From Prosapia bicincta (taxonomy: Eukaryota; Arthropoda; Insecta; Hemiptera; Cercopidae), in the NCBI GenBank assembly GCA_036971475.1, contig JBAIZL010000005.1, forward strand, positions 175,331,386 through 175,395,385: DNA of 64,000 bases, in the 5' to 3' direction. The notes beneath the pieces are model-generated. The model had not been told where the DNA came from. It saw nothing but the letters and a program-made list of their open reading frames with translations, and did not search any database. The translations under genes and the position numbers were made by a program. This document shows, in pieces, positions 41,001 to 53,500 of the stretch; position 1 is the first letter of the stretch, and each line of letters opens with the position of its first letter.

Positions 41001-44000
41001 ATGTGTATAGAAATTTATTTTAATAAAAGTAATTTTGTCTGTAATAAATGTTTTAGTAAATAATTTAAGAAATTCGCTAATACTCAAAAGCAATAATATA
41101 CAACAAATAATAATAAATTTTTCTAAAAATATTTGATATTCTAAAAATTAATTTGTTTCACATATTTTTACTCTGTATTTCTTTGTTAATACATTTAGTA
41201 GTACATTATTTAGATAATGAAAAGTATAAAAAATTAACATGTTTTTTTAGCCTGGATCTTTTAGGTACTCACCCCCATATAGAAGAAACTACAAAATGAA
41301 ATTTATACAAATTCATTTTCTCACATAAAATATTTTGCATATAATAGTTCAATGGAAAAATTATCTCTACAATTGTGCATTAAATGAAAATAATTTTTTT
41401 GCAAAATATTTGTGTCTTTTTTCAACACTATAAATACGTGTTTAACATTGGGTAGAATTAAAGCTAAATAAACTTTACTCCGGCAATTTTTATATAGTCA
41501 ACACTTGTTAATAGATTATTATGTTTTATGGTCTATTAATCTGTGAAAAATCTTTAAAAACATACTTTATTTGCTAATACATTTTGTATTCAATGATAGT
41601 AATACAATGAGATTATTAAGGAGTGTCTACGAAACATCTCTTCCATGTCATAAATGAGAATAATAATATGATTCATCCATGCCAAGTGTAATAAAGCAAA
41701 TTAGAGTACTGCTACTTTTGTATATTAGTGATTATCTATATTGGACACACACTTTCCCTAACCTCTTACTTGAAAAATACCTCTATACCATCTTTAACCG
41801 TCAGATAAGGATACTCTAAATGTGCAACAAATTTTATTTGGTACATTAGAAATACTTATTACACATTTAATTAACTTTATTTCATTCTTTATATCTGTTA
41901 CAACAGAAAAATGTAGATGAAAAGTTTATTATTTTAAAAACAGCTCAAAATACTTATCGATCGTATTAATTTAACATCACTGGACACAAATAAACACTAA
42001 AACGGAGAAGATTTTTTTAAAGCACTATTTACACAGTTATACAAAAGCACAGCTTACATTTTTAGTAAACCTTAAAATTTTAATGTTTATTAGACTAAAA
42101 CTTAAATAAAAGAATAAAGATATAAATTATAAAATGATTATGGCATTACTCCATCACTTTCATATTGAAAAATAACATCCTTACTTAAATTTTTCAAAAA
42201 AAAAAAAAAAAAATAGGCAAAAAAACTGCTAACTGATTGATAAGAAAAGTTTTATATTGTTCCCTTAGTTGTAATTAAAGAATTTTGCTCCCTCAGCTGT
42301 AATTTCTTATTTCTTGCTGGTTAAGGACAAAATTTTAATATGTACAGAGGTAAAATAATTTTATTAACCCAATGATAACCTATGTAAGCTTTTCATAAAA
42401 CTAAAAACCAAAATTCAATTACAAGTCATTATTAAAAGACAGTCACTCTTGTGAATGTCTGTAGGATTCAATTTTTTTTTTGGGTGAAATAAATATTAAA
42501 CCAGTTAAATTAATTTTTTTAGGTTGTTAAAACAGGAATTTAAGAAAAATAGGATAAAGTGGTGGAAAAAAAAGAATCATTGTCTAAATTACTACATTTT
42601 AAATTGTATAAAGGTTATAAGTTAGAACCTGTTTTACTAGCATAGAAAATAATTGAAATATCAACAATTTCATTTAAAGTTTTAGATCTTAAAGTACCAG
42701 CCCCACTATTAAGCAATGAAAAAACAATTTCTCTTCTGAATAAAGTCATGACTTTAACCATTAACTAAGTGAGTGTAAAGCCTTGAATGACAAAGTGGTG
42801 ATCTCATAGGGCATGCAGTTATGTTAAAGGCTCTACTTGATTGTTTTATTCTAGCAAAACTTAAATGAAAACCAAATTTATTTACTTGCTAATGTAGAAA
42901 ATTAAACAAAAGCTAATATTACAAATATCTTTATGGCGTGTGTCACATGGGCGCTCAAATTAATTTTCTCGACAAACATAACAAAGAATATTTCAAAACT
43001 AAAAGGGAATTAAATCTCTTCACTATCATACCTGAACCTACTTATCTGTCACATTTCTACCCACACAAGCAAGAATAAAAACAATATATATATATATATA
43101 TAACAATATCACAAAACTATTCCTATATCTTTTAATAATGTTTTTAAATAGCTTACACATGAAACACCAGTAGAAAATAACTCGTAGTACACTAAAATTT
43201 TTTAACACCACACAGTAATCTATTTTGTAGTGAAAACATGGAACGGATTTTAATATAAAAAAATAACTAATAACTAGAGAAAAGTTTTAAGAAAGAAATT
43301 TGTTAAATCACTAGTGTTAACAGAAATTCTTTTAATTAAATTTGTTAACTGCAGCCAGTAAAAATCTCCTTAGTTTATAATTACAAAAAAAAAAAAAAAA
43401 ATAGTAATATAAGTAGGGATACACTGAATTGCAATATTAAAAAGAGGGGTTTAATGTTACAATAATTGATAAATCCTGTTATAAACACCACAACTTGACC
43501 TCAACACCTAATGGGGACTGTAATTTTCCAAATATTTCTGTTTCTAATTGTGTTTTCAAAGTCTGACATTTATGTTAAGATATTGGTTGTCTAAAAATAA
43601 TACTAATTTTTTATTTTATTCCTTTTAAACTTTAAAAAACTAACCACAATATTTTTATAACAACATTTTCTAATCCTCAATTTTTGGAAACACAAAATCC
43701 CCAACTTCATGTTTTATTAGAAAACGAGTTTTCCCAAACTGTTATAAACAGTTTATGTAAAGGAACAGAAATGCCTTAAACTTCCTGTTTCCTTATCTTA
43801 CTGGATACAGCGATTGTGTAAATATCATCAGCTGATTTTAAAGCATATACATGAGTCATAGGATGACAAATATCTTATAATTCAAACAGAAAATTTCTCC
43901 TTTAAGTCTGTCTGTTCTGATATAGCGTAAATCTTGGTTAATGATTTAGAAGAGCAAGCAAATTAAGTTAGAGATTGTTTCCTATAAATAGAATATACTC

Positions 44001-44962
44001 CTACAAAAACCCTAACAAATATGATGCGACCTCACTAACTCCAATCTCAATAAGTAGAATTCAATAGCTTAAATTTGTTCAGTCCTCTTCGACCTTTTGT
44101 AACAATGTTAATTTCATCTCTTCAATTCAAATACTTTAAATTAAAACAGTTAATAAACCAAAATGTACATTTTTTGAACAATATATTAATGCTCGCTCTA
44201 TAACTTAAACTTATACTCGATCAACCTCTAATAAAAGGCAGTTCAATAAGTTGAAATTGTGCAACGGTACCTGGTGTAAGTATATTAAAAGGCTCAAAGA
44301 AATTACAATTAGCTTCTTTCTGTTTACTAAGCTAATAGTATTTAAATAGTTTTAAAATTAATCACAACAGATTATAGTCACTTTTAAAATACTTCATCAC
44401 TGTAAAATATATCATTTACATTCTGTAATCAAAATACATTAATAGAGTGAAGTATAATATATCTTGAATTAATTTTCATTACTCTACATAAGTATTTACT
44501 TATACAGTACACAGTAATACATATTCATAAAGTGTAATTTGTATGTATTTTATACCTACACCTAGAGCAACTTTCATTTTAACTAAATGGTTAGTATAAA
44601 TGACAGAGATCAAATAGGACACATTACAAGTTTAATGACCCTTTATAACTCAAAGTTGGAGATTTTCACCATCTAAACTTGTATATTGAGGTCGGAACTA
44701 GCTATACAAGGTTACACTATACAACAAATTTATTAGAATCAGACTAGAAAAATGGTAGTGCGTGAAAATGACACAGTAATTAAAACCAAAACTTATAATT
44801 AAAAAGGAAAACCAGATCAAATTAAGGAGCATTAACTTAAATTCTACATAAACTAAACATTTAATAAAGGAATTCATTTTAAAGCTGCACAAATTTAAAA
44901 TCCAGTCTTTAAATATAACTTTTGAATGTTGTAGTCCATTATGTTTGGTGGAACTTAATTAA
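38066..44962. other. AT-rich non-coding DNA, probably SCAR 5' intron
   Basis: No conserved coding sequence was found in about 6.9 kb. It contains a CA/TA microsatellite (38,119-38,157), a pogo-like scrap with CCAATTGGTCC-type words (about 38,500-38,545), two poly-A runs (42,196-42,214 and 43,386-43,402) and a (TA)n tract (43,084-43,102). Whether it is intron or intergenic depends on the unplaced 5' exon of SCAR. Confidence 0.5.
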
Positions 44963-45051
44963 TCACTTTTACATTAGCTTATGACTATCTGAAATTTAAA
45001 TTTTGTAAGAGACAGAATATTTTCGATCGCTCCGTGGCAATCTTCATCAGG
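44963..45051 (-). mobile_element. Solitary PLE end related to 9.1-10.6 kb copy
   Basis: About 90 bp matching the PLE ends at 9,117 and 10,570 (GCTTATGACTATCTGAAATT, TTTTGTAAGAGACAGAATAT and following). It stops just past the hammerhead core at 45,051. No coding part is attached. Confidence 0.75.
45011..45051 (-). ncRNA. Hammerhead core in solitary PLE end
   Basis: Minus strand: CTGATGA, A, stem II GATTGC-CACGGA-GCGATC (6 bp with one U-G), GAA, palindrome AATATT, C (45,015), TGTC. The upstream stem I strand is missing because the copy ends at the core. Stem III differs from AACGTT but stays palindromic. Confidence 0.6.
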
Positions 45052-45494
45052 GTAATTATTTCCCTTTTACAGTAACACTATAGGCAAAAAAATTACACCT
45101 GGCAATGCAAATATCTTCAGAAACATGGTGAAAATACAAAAATAATAAACTTTACAATACCCATAAAACAATTTGAAATAACTTTTGTTTATAAAATGAC
45201 ACTATGTTTTAGTACATTAAAATATGGCTAAAACAATATGCGGGAGTATACACAAATTTCACAATAAAATAGTAATAACAAAGAGGTTAATTTGTTGATA
45301 AATGAAGTGGTTCTCATTTTTGTATAAGTTTCAACATAGCTGCAGAGAAGGAGGCCACACATTCAACTGCCTCCTTCATTAGTAAACTTCTTTTCTTTTT
45401 AACCAAATATGTCATAACTAGATACTTTGTAACTATATTGAAATGTATTACAGTATAACACAGTGCTCTGTTTTATAAAAAAACGTAATACTAA

Positions 45495-45496
<2 letters not shown>

Positions 45497-45538
<42 letters not shown>
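45497..45538. repeat. Poly-T run
   Basis: About 41 consecutive T. It could be the tail of a minus-strand retroposed sequence, but no body was recognised. Confidence 0.9.
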
Positions 45539-45542
<4 letters not shown>

Positions 45543-46399
45543 TGAGTTCTAACAAGTTATATTATTTATTCCTGTTCCTAAAGATTTTCTTTGCTCATAT
45601 CGATTATAAATAGAACGGAAATAATCAGCGTTCATAATTTACATTTATAAGCTGATGACGACTATAATAAGTCACATAATTAAGTTTAACCTATATTATT
45701 TTCTGCTCTGTTAATCTACGCGGTTCCGCAAGGTTAGGTCACTCGTACTCGAGACAGTGTCTTGTCTACGAACAATAATTTAGGTTGCTCTGATCCTACA
45801 CTTAGTGAACGAGGTGTGCCGCGTTTGAATCTTATCGATTATTGCAGCCGAACCCATCAAACTGGATTTTTCTGAAACAGATTATTATCTATTTTTAATT
45901 TAGACCTACATTATTCAGTAGAAAACTGCAATCACGCTTTTTCCAATGCTATTTAACATCGCTAAAAACGAAAGTTATATAGAATGTGTTAGAAGTTTGT
46001 TCTCCATAAAAGTCGAAAAAATAATTCTAACACCCGCTATACGCATATATAATTATTTTTAAAATGTTTGCACTTATTGACTTCCGATCTGATCTCGTCT
46101 GATCAAGTACATGCGTGACAATATTTACCCTACAGAAAGGGGACGATGTTCACAGACAAGAAGGTTAGCGCTCACGCTAAATTTACAATATCATTCTGCA
46201 TAAATTTAAGGCTGTAGCAAGTAGCATGTGAATGGTTAAAGCCTCACATATGCTAACCTCTTTATCTCCCCGTACCATGGCATCAAGCAAAATATCAAAT
46301 ATTCCTTTACCACTGGTTAGCAACATTACAAGTCATAATACAAATATATCAAATCAATTAAAGTTAAAATATATATAATTATTCTTTATAAAAACGTTT

Positions 46400-46633
46400 T
46401 CATAATGTAGTCACGTAAGCATTTTGTTTAGGCGTGAGGGTAGGTTTGTGTTTTAACAACTTTGTTTTTTCCACTTTACTACCAAAATGTTTTGTAATAT
46501 TTTCTTCATTAAAAACTAATTTTGGTACAAAAATATACGAAGAAAAAAATCCCACACGCACAAATCGAATCTGGGTATTTATTTTGGTAATATTTGACAA
46601 AGACTGTATCAATTCCGATAATTTCGTTTTCAT
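46400..46633 (-). CDS. Possible small protein of 77 aa, unrecognised
   Basis: The frame starts MKTKLSELIQSLSN and ends NAYVTTL. It has a short hydrophobic stretch (VGFFSSYIFVPKLVF, about residues 27-41) and a Lys-rich C-terminal half, which would suit a small mitochondrial or membrane-associated protein. Codons are less extreme than in most chance frames here, and an AATAATTATATA string follows the stop. There is no family recognition, no splice evidence, and the antisense frame 46,434-46,646 is equally long. Chance remains likely. Confidence 0.2.
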   Translation of the reverse strand: MKTKLSELIQSLSNITKINTQIRFVRVGFFSSYIFVPKLVFNEENITKHFGSKVEKTKLLKHKPTLTPKQNAYVTTL

Positions 46634-46869
46634 TTACGTTACTTGAAAATACATTACAAAATACAAGATTTTTTAACTATAATTAATGGTTCGAACTTAC
46701 ATTAATTATTGTCTTGCAAACTTCACTTTACAAACCCTTAATCAAGTAATTCTTCAGTAATTACCGCACAGTAAAACATTACTATACAGCTACAAAGTTC
46801 CGGTTCGATTGTGATAAGGTTTGTTACACAGAAAATAATCAATTCCTAACGTAAACTAAACGATTGCTG

Positions 46870-46881
46870 ACATTAAGAAGT
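46870..46881 (+). repeat. Target-site duplication, left
   Basis: ACATTAAGAAGT, identical to 50,566-50,577. Confidence 0.9.
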
Positions 46882-47023
46882 CAGGGGTTGATGATCGCCT
46901 GCAAGTGATGCCCCCTGCCTGAAATAAATGAACGATCAACACGAGGCTCGCCGTCAGCACGCTGACCATAAAATGTGAGGCCTTCAACAAAAAACAAGAG
47001 TTTTAAACGGTCCTTCTCAGGAC

Positions 47024-47834
47024 ATGGACGCGAGCCTCCGCATTCTGTATTGGAATGCTGGAGGCCTCAACAGTACTAAATTTGTAGAATTCAAACGAAA
47101 CGTCATCAATTTCGACGTAGATATATATTTTATAGCCGAAGCCGGAGCGGCAATGGACAATATCGAATGCTACAACATAGTTAACTACATGACTTACACG
47201 CTGAATCGATCCCGAGAAATAGCATCAGGAATTATTGCCGGAATAAAAAGTGACCTGCGTGCCAAGTTTAAGAAACTCCATGAGATGCGGGAGGGGGACA
47301 AGGCCGAAATTGTTCTCGTCAAAGCCTGGAAGTGTAAAAAATGTTTCAGCATTGTAAGCCTTTACAACCCACCGGGAAATGTACTGCCAACTTTATACGT
47401 GGAAGCCACGCTTCAACCAAACAGCATTATAGTTGGACTTCAACAGCCCGTCCACAAGATGGGGTTATTCCGCTACGACCCGAGCCGGTGAAAGGGTAGA
47501 AGATATGGTTGACGACAATTTATTGGAAGTGGTTGAAACACCCCCAACATTCCTGTCGTACTCTGAAAGTAGTACTAGACCGGACCTGGTGATCCTGGAT
47601 CCGCAACTGTCTCAAAAAACTAAAGTTAGGTTTCTGGATAACGCAGCAGGGTGCGGACACCGAGCAATACTGATACATACAAGCCTAGTTAAAACGCTCA
47701 AACCTCCATCCAGAGCTCCCCGATGGAATTTTGTGAAGGCAAACAGGACGGCGAATCGCGCACTTACGGACGACATCGTAGCAGAAGGCATTGACTGGAG
47801 AAAGCTGTCGAGAGCTTTAATAAAACAATCCTAG
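47024..47834 (+). pseudogene. LINE endonuclease domain, frameshifted
   Basis: The reading starts MDASLRILYWNAGGLNSTK with the conserved Asn, then FIAEAG with the catalytic Glu. Near 47,435 the frame shifts and continues at RPDLVILDPQLSQ and CGHRAILIH, the last catalytic His region. The domain cleaves target DNA to prime reverse transcription. The frame ends at 47,834, before RT. Confidence 0.85.
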
Positions 47835-48199
47835 AATGCAGCACGTCCTGCATACCAAGAGGTCAGGTCAAAGCCTACCGGCCCTTCTGGAGTAACAAAC
47901 TAAATGAACTAAAATAAGGAATGAAGCAAGAAGGGAAGCAGAAAGAACAAATGATATCATCGACTGTTCGGCCTTACCCAGGGCACAAGCACAACTTCAA
48001 AAAGAAATAAAACAGTCTAGTGACTCACCGCCTGCAGAGCAAGAACCCTTTATGAAAGGAACAAAATGCTATACTGAACTAGAGATATCGCTAACCTACT
48101 GTGTAAGCACTATGCGAACATCAGTCGTGTAAACCAGCCTAAAAGTGCATACAAAAAGCTGTTAAAGCAGCCCAAAAACTCATGTCCAACTAGAGAAGA

Positions 48200-49842
48200 C
48201 AGCAGAATATGCTCCGATGATTTCACGTTGGCCGAGTTAGAACAAGCACTCCAGGCAACAAAAACAGGGAAAGCTCCAGGTGTGGATAGCATTTTCTCGG
48301 AATTCCTTATTAACTTGGGCCAAATTGCTCTTCTTTGAGATAGTGAACCTATCCTGGGCTAGCCATGTACCTCATCAATGGCGAAAAGGTGAAATAGTGC
48401 CAATCCATAAGAAGGGCAAAGGGCAAACCTATCAGCGAAGCAGGAAGCAGGCAGACCAGTTGCTCTAACGAGTGCATGCAGTAAAGTAATGGAAAGAATG
48501 GTTACCCGCCGACTGAGCCAATTCTTCCATTTACACAACACCATCGACGATGACCAAGCAGGATTCAGACCGAAACGAAGTACAATGGATCAAGTAGTAT
48601 ACTTCTCACAGTGTGTCAAAGACGACTTCCAAAGGAAAATGTCCACCCTGTCTGTACTAATAGACCTAAAAAATGCCTACGACACCGTTTGGAGAGAAAT
48701 GCTCATACATAAGCTAGCCCAAAGTGGAGTTAGGGACAATTTATATAAGTGGATCAAATCCTTTCTGTCGCAACGACTTATTAGAGTAAAATATACAGGA
48801 GGAATGTCCAAAAATCGTATTCAAAGACAGGGATTGGCACAAGGAGCCGTAATCAGTTGCATAGGCCTACTCTTAAATTTGATGATCAATGACGTACTGA
48901 CGGCAGTTCGAGCAGTGCCTGGAGTACAAGGCCTACTCTATGCAGATGATCTAATTCTCTGGGCTAGTGGTAGCAACATCAAATCACTAGAAGAAGCAAT
49001 AAAAAAGGCACTGACTAACCTGCTGCTTTGGACGGAGACTAACTCGATGTGTGTGAATGCGAATAAATCAATTTACCAACTTTTTACACTCTCAACAAGG
49101 CGACCTGAAATCTCTCTGCGATACGGGAATAGCGAACTCATGGAGAGCAATATCTGCAAATACCTGGGAGTTTCAATAGATTCCAAAATGACATGGAAAC
49201 TACACATCAAAGAAAGCGCCAACAGAGCCATTAAAAGAGCAAGACTGCTGAAACGCCCAACTGCCACAACATGGGGAGCAAATCAGGATGTACTGAACAC
49301 AGCGTACAAACGCCACATCCCAAATCTTGGATAGAACCCAAAATGCAGTACTCCGAGTTATCACTGGTGCACCAAAATCTACCCCGATAGCAGCAATGGA
49401 GGCACAGTTGGAAACACAACCAATGCAGTTTAGAAGAGACAAACTCAGCCTCGGGTTTTGGGAGAGAAACAAAATGACGTACAGCCACCGATGGGCAAAC
49501 TTTAAAGAAGCCACAACGAGACTAAAAACACAAAAAACTCCGATAACCACATATAAAGAGTTGATTAAGAAATACAACATCAACATTGGCACTCATACAA
49601 CAGATATCGGGACACATGAAGTGTTCAATTCACTGCCCAAGGGAATCCTAAATCTTCTTGACCACAATATCCCAAAGAAAGATTGTAACCCACTAGAACT
49701 AAAGGCTGCAGCCCTCAGAACCATCAACACAGTCTATCCAGAGATACAGTGGCTACATGTATATACCGATGGATCGTGCCTCCCAGACAAAGGACAGACT
49801 GGAGCTGGTTATTACTGTAATCTTTTCACAAAGGATCGCTAG
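48200..49842 (+). pseudogene. LINE reverse transcriptase, frameshifted
   Basis: Blocks in order: TGKAPGVDSIFSEFL (about 48,265-48,310), RPVALTSACSKVMERMV, AGFRPKRSTMDQV, SVLIDLKNAYDTVW with the first catalytic Asp, RQGLAQGAVISC, and LLYADDLILW with the YADD pair (about 48,935-48,965). The thumb and a connecting region follow to 49,842. Frame changes fall near 48,310-48,470 and 49,330. Core residues are intact. Confidence 0.9.
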
Positions 49843-50552
49843 CAGTTGGTAACAACCAAAGTAACTTTGACGGTGAGATAACCGCCATACTAGCCGCATC
49901 AAACGAAATGAAGAAAATACAGACACCGTCACAAGCAGTCTTTCTTGTAGACTCAATGGCTGCAATAATGGCCGTAACAAATAACAAGAAGACCTATTAC
50001 AGATCCACTCTAGCCTGTCGTCAAAATTTGTCAAAACTAATGAATAGGGGATGGAAAATTGAATTACAATGGATCCCCAGCCACGTGGATATAATAGATA
50101 ATGAATTAGCCGACTCATTGGCAAAAAAAGGAACAACGCTCCCACAGCCGAGCGTAGCAACTTCGCTCCCCTCCATAAAAATACAAATAAATGCTGCAAT
50201 AAAGAGGAGCACTCAAGCCTACTTAAGGGAAGCATCTCTTAATAAACGTAGGGCTACTCTTGTCGAAAACGGGCCAATTAATAACATGTTACCCCGACGG
50301 GACGGGGTTGCACTTTTTAAACTCACAACTGGACACGACTACCTAGCTGCACACCTAAACCAAATACGCGTCTTCTCGTCTCCCAGGTGCACCCTTTGTG
50401 ACAGCGGGGAGGACATGACAGCTGATCACCTCCAGTCATGTGCAGCTCTGGACCATAGACCCCTGAACGACACGAAGGAAGAAGAGATTTCTCGTCTCTA
50501 CTGGTCAGCGCGCCACCAAATGGCCCAACAGCCAAGAGTGGGCGTTGGCTAG
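49740..50552 (+). pseudogene. LINE RNase H domain and C-terminal Cys/His motif
   Basis: HVYTDGSCLP (first Asp), then after a frameshift near 49,830 GEITAILAA (Glu), FLVDSMAAI (second Asp) and NELADSLAKKG (last Asp), so all four catalytic acids are present. The frame closes with CTLCDSGEDMTADHLQSC, a Cys-Cys-His-Cys motif found at the end of such ORFs, and PRVGVG before TAG at 50,551. Confidence 0.88.
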
Positions 50553-50565
50553 TAAGTAAGTACGT

Positions 50566-50577
50566 ACATTAAGAAGT
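50566..50577 (+). repeat. Target-site duplication, right
   Basis: ACATTAAGAAGT, directly after the TAAG/TACG tail of the LINE. Confidence 0.9.
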
Positions 50578-53500
50578 TGGCCACCATTTACGTGTCACTC
50601 ACTTCGGTTACAGCGAAGTAACTTACAGAAAGTTTCATTTTGTACGTGTTTACGAAGAATTCTTTATATTACTTAACTATATTGCAAATAGCAACAAACT
50701 ATTCCGTTAGGATGGTTTGGTTATCAGAACAAAATTCCTAACTTAAGCTAACCGGTTGCTGAGTAGATTTTTAGCATAAAGACTTACTTCCGTAAAACCA
50801 AACCTAATCCAGCCAGATATGCTTTTGCTAGATTGTAGAATAGCAGAAATTGAAAGTAGTGCGAAATTCTACTCAGTTTTATAGAATGTACTTCAATTTA
50901 TATAGTTTCGTGTTTAGAAAATTTGAGGTTAGGTTTGTTAAAAAAAAAAAATTAAACCACTATTTATGATTTTGTTGAATTAAAAATACCTTTTCTTTGC
51001 TTATAGACTACTGTATGTTTACGAAACTTGTGAAGATTAGAATTTGTTGAAAAAAGAAAAGAAATTTCAGAAAAAAGAACTTGAATATATTTACTATACA
51101 AAAAAATTAATTTTCCAATATCGAAAACACAATTTATCAAAAGCTTATTAACACAAAATTTAGAAGTCGCGGCGCCGATTTTCGTATTTGGACTTATATT
51201 TAACATACTGAAGGTGTGAAATGAAGAGATTTTTCATAATGCTGGAACTTCTTGGGATGTGGATTAACAAATTATGATATTAACATAGCTATTCAATAAT
51301 TTCTTCCATAGACTTATTTTATAAATATAAGAAATTTATAATTTATGGTTCAAACTATTTAAGGATATATTATGTCTTATATTTATAACCATCTACAATA
51401 ATAACATTTCGTGTAAATCATTCAAAGAATATGGAATTTTCGGCAATCTGTATATCTGAACAAAAAATATGCAATAATATATTTTATCGGACACAATCTG
51501 ATATTGTAGGGTCTTTTCCGAGAACAAAGATCAATTATCGCCTCATATACTCTCATAATACTGAACACATGAAATTTCTGTTTCGTAAGAACAGTGTTTG
51601 GCTCGCTATAATTAATCGTGGGAAATGAAGTTATCAAAAAGTTGATTGTTTAGGAAATGTTCGGAATAGATATGACGGATTAGCAAATACAAGGCACGAT
51701 TGCGGAGCCGATTTCAAAATTTAGTGGTTAATAATGCTATGATAAATTATGTTTTCGTTATTTGAAACATATTTTTTACTTTTTATTAAGTACAAATTAC
51801 ATATTCGGGGTTTTAAGTAGGTTAATTTTTTTTATTTCTTCATTTTTAGAGGTATGATATCTAGTTCCTATCTAGATTATAATCGAATTTCATTTCATGC
51901 CGTTAATTATGTTGGCCAAATTGCCAATATTTATCCATAAAAATTTCCGATGTGTATATCCCTCTAATCATATTGTTTGATCGTTATTTAAATATTTGAC
52001 GCGCCCTAAAACAATACGATAAACATATCAGTTCGTCAGACGAATACATTGCGTAATTTATGTTGGTAATTTCCGTATTCGTAAAGTCCTACATATTATT
52101 TCTTATCTTGCAATTATTTTTTTTCATCTTTAATTAAAAACATGTAAATAATCAAGTAATGCAAATTCTCAGGTATAAATATACAATAATTCTATCTTTA
52201 ATAATTATTATGGAAACATTTTTTTACAAATAAAATATTATTTAAAAAAATAAGTGAATATCGATAGTAAAGTTATTTATATTTAATAATTTTATCTGTT
52301 GATATTTAATGAAGAAATTAAGTTTTCACCTGAAGACTATTCAACATCTCGTTTATGATAAATAAACTAAAGCGCATTTTCAGTGAATTTATTTTGGCTT
52401 ATCTAATTTGAGTTATACCAAGTTTGATATCAATATGGGTAGACAATCGCAAAAGCCGCTTCATGAGGAAAATTTGTTTTTAAGAATTCGATGACGCTCG
52501 TTCTAAGCGGGATTCTCAAGCAAGAAATAAAAACATCTATTAGTTTTACACTTATTTTCTTCTACATTATTTTTATATGTGGTAGAATAATATATAAAAT
52601 AAATTTGCGATTTGTTTATTTTGCTTATTAGTTATTTTATAGTTCATAATCCTTATTCATAAAAATTTGTTTTCCCTTCATTTAAATTTAAATAGCGTAT
52701 TATTGTCTTCTAAATCCGATGGATTGGGATGCAACTATAGTGGGAACACCGAGAGGGTTTCCCGTCATTTACAAGCAAAATCACTTTGATCGCTTCAGTC
52801 CTTCCAAAATTATTGTGCAACTTACATAAAAAACCATACGGATCAACTACAGAACTGTTTTTGAAGTACTGAATGTTAATAGAGTCTTTGTAGAGTATTT
52901 TTACTTAATTCAAATATGAAATTCTGAATTAATGTTGTACAACTAGGAAAAAATTAAATTCAACAAGGTAATTTAACTAGGTTAAATTAAATTTTATCCT
53001 AGAAAAACACAGTTTTGTCACGTACCACCTCTTATGGAAAAATAAACCTTTGTTAGTAAGAAAGGTTCAAGATAGTAACCACATTATGTCAAATCAATCG
53101 ACTCAATCGGAGTTCCTTAAATGTTGAACTGAAATCTATTAAGTCTTTTAGTCTCCTACCTTACTATACGTTATACCACGAGAAGAAAACAATATACTGT
53201 AATAAGTTTGAGATTTTTAACTTTCATATTTTCAATCCGTTAAATATATCGTACCTTCTTCGTTTCAAACAGGGAAAAGGGCGTCCAGGAACTCCACTTT
53301 TCATAATGGCCAAAATATCTATATAAATTTGTAAACCAAAATTCGATCCTTTATTATTGCCTGATAAATTCTATGCTCAGAAAAGGTTAAATAGTAAATT
53401 TCCTAACCAGGTAAACGTGGTTTTCCTTAGATTAACCCACTGACAGTATGCCGTACGATGTCGGTACCACTTACTACCTGCCATAATTAGAACTTATTGG

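Larger units (their letters stand above)
46882..50565 (+). mobile_element. Non-LTR retrotransposon with endonuclease, RT and RNase H
   Basis: A 3.7-kb LINE is flanked by the 12-bp target duplication ACATTAAGAAGT (46,870-46,881 and 50,566-50,577). It has a 5' leader of about 140 bp, then an apurinic-type endonuclease, reverse transcriptase, RNase H and a terminal Cys/His motif, all on the plus strand. It ends in a TAAG/TACG-repeat tail (about 50,551-50,565), not poly-A. No ORF1 is present. An RNase H after RT points to the I/R1/LOA-type lineages, not to jockey or RTE; the exact clade is uncertain. Frameshifts and stops make it inactive, but the clean duplication suggests a fairly recent insertion. 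Confidence 0.92.

Noticed and set aside
49200..50535. Several minus-strand frames of 60-160 codons
   Set aside because: They lie opposite the LINE RT and RNase H coding strand and are shadows.
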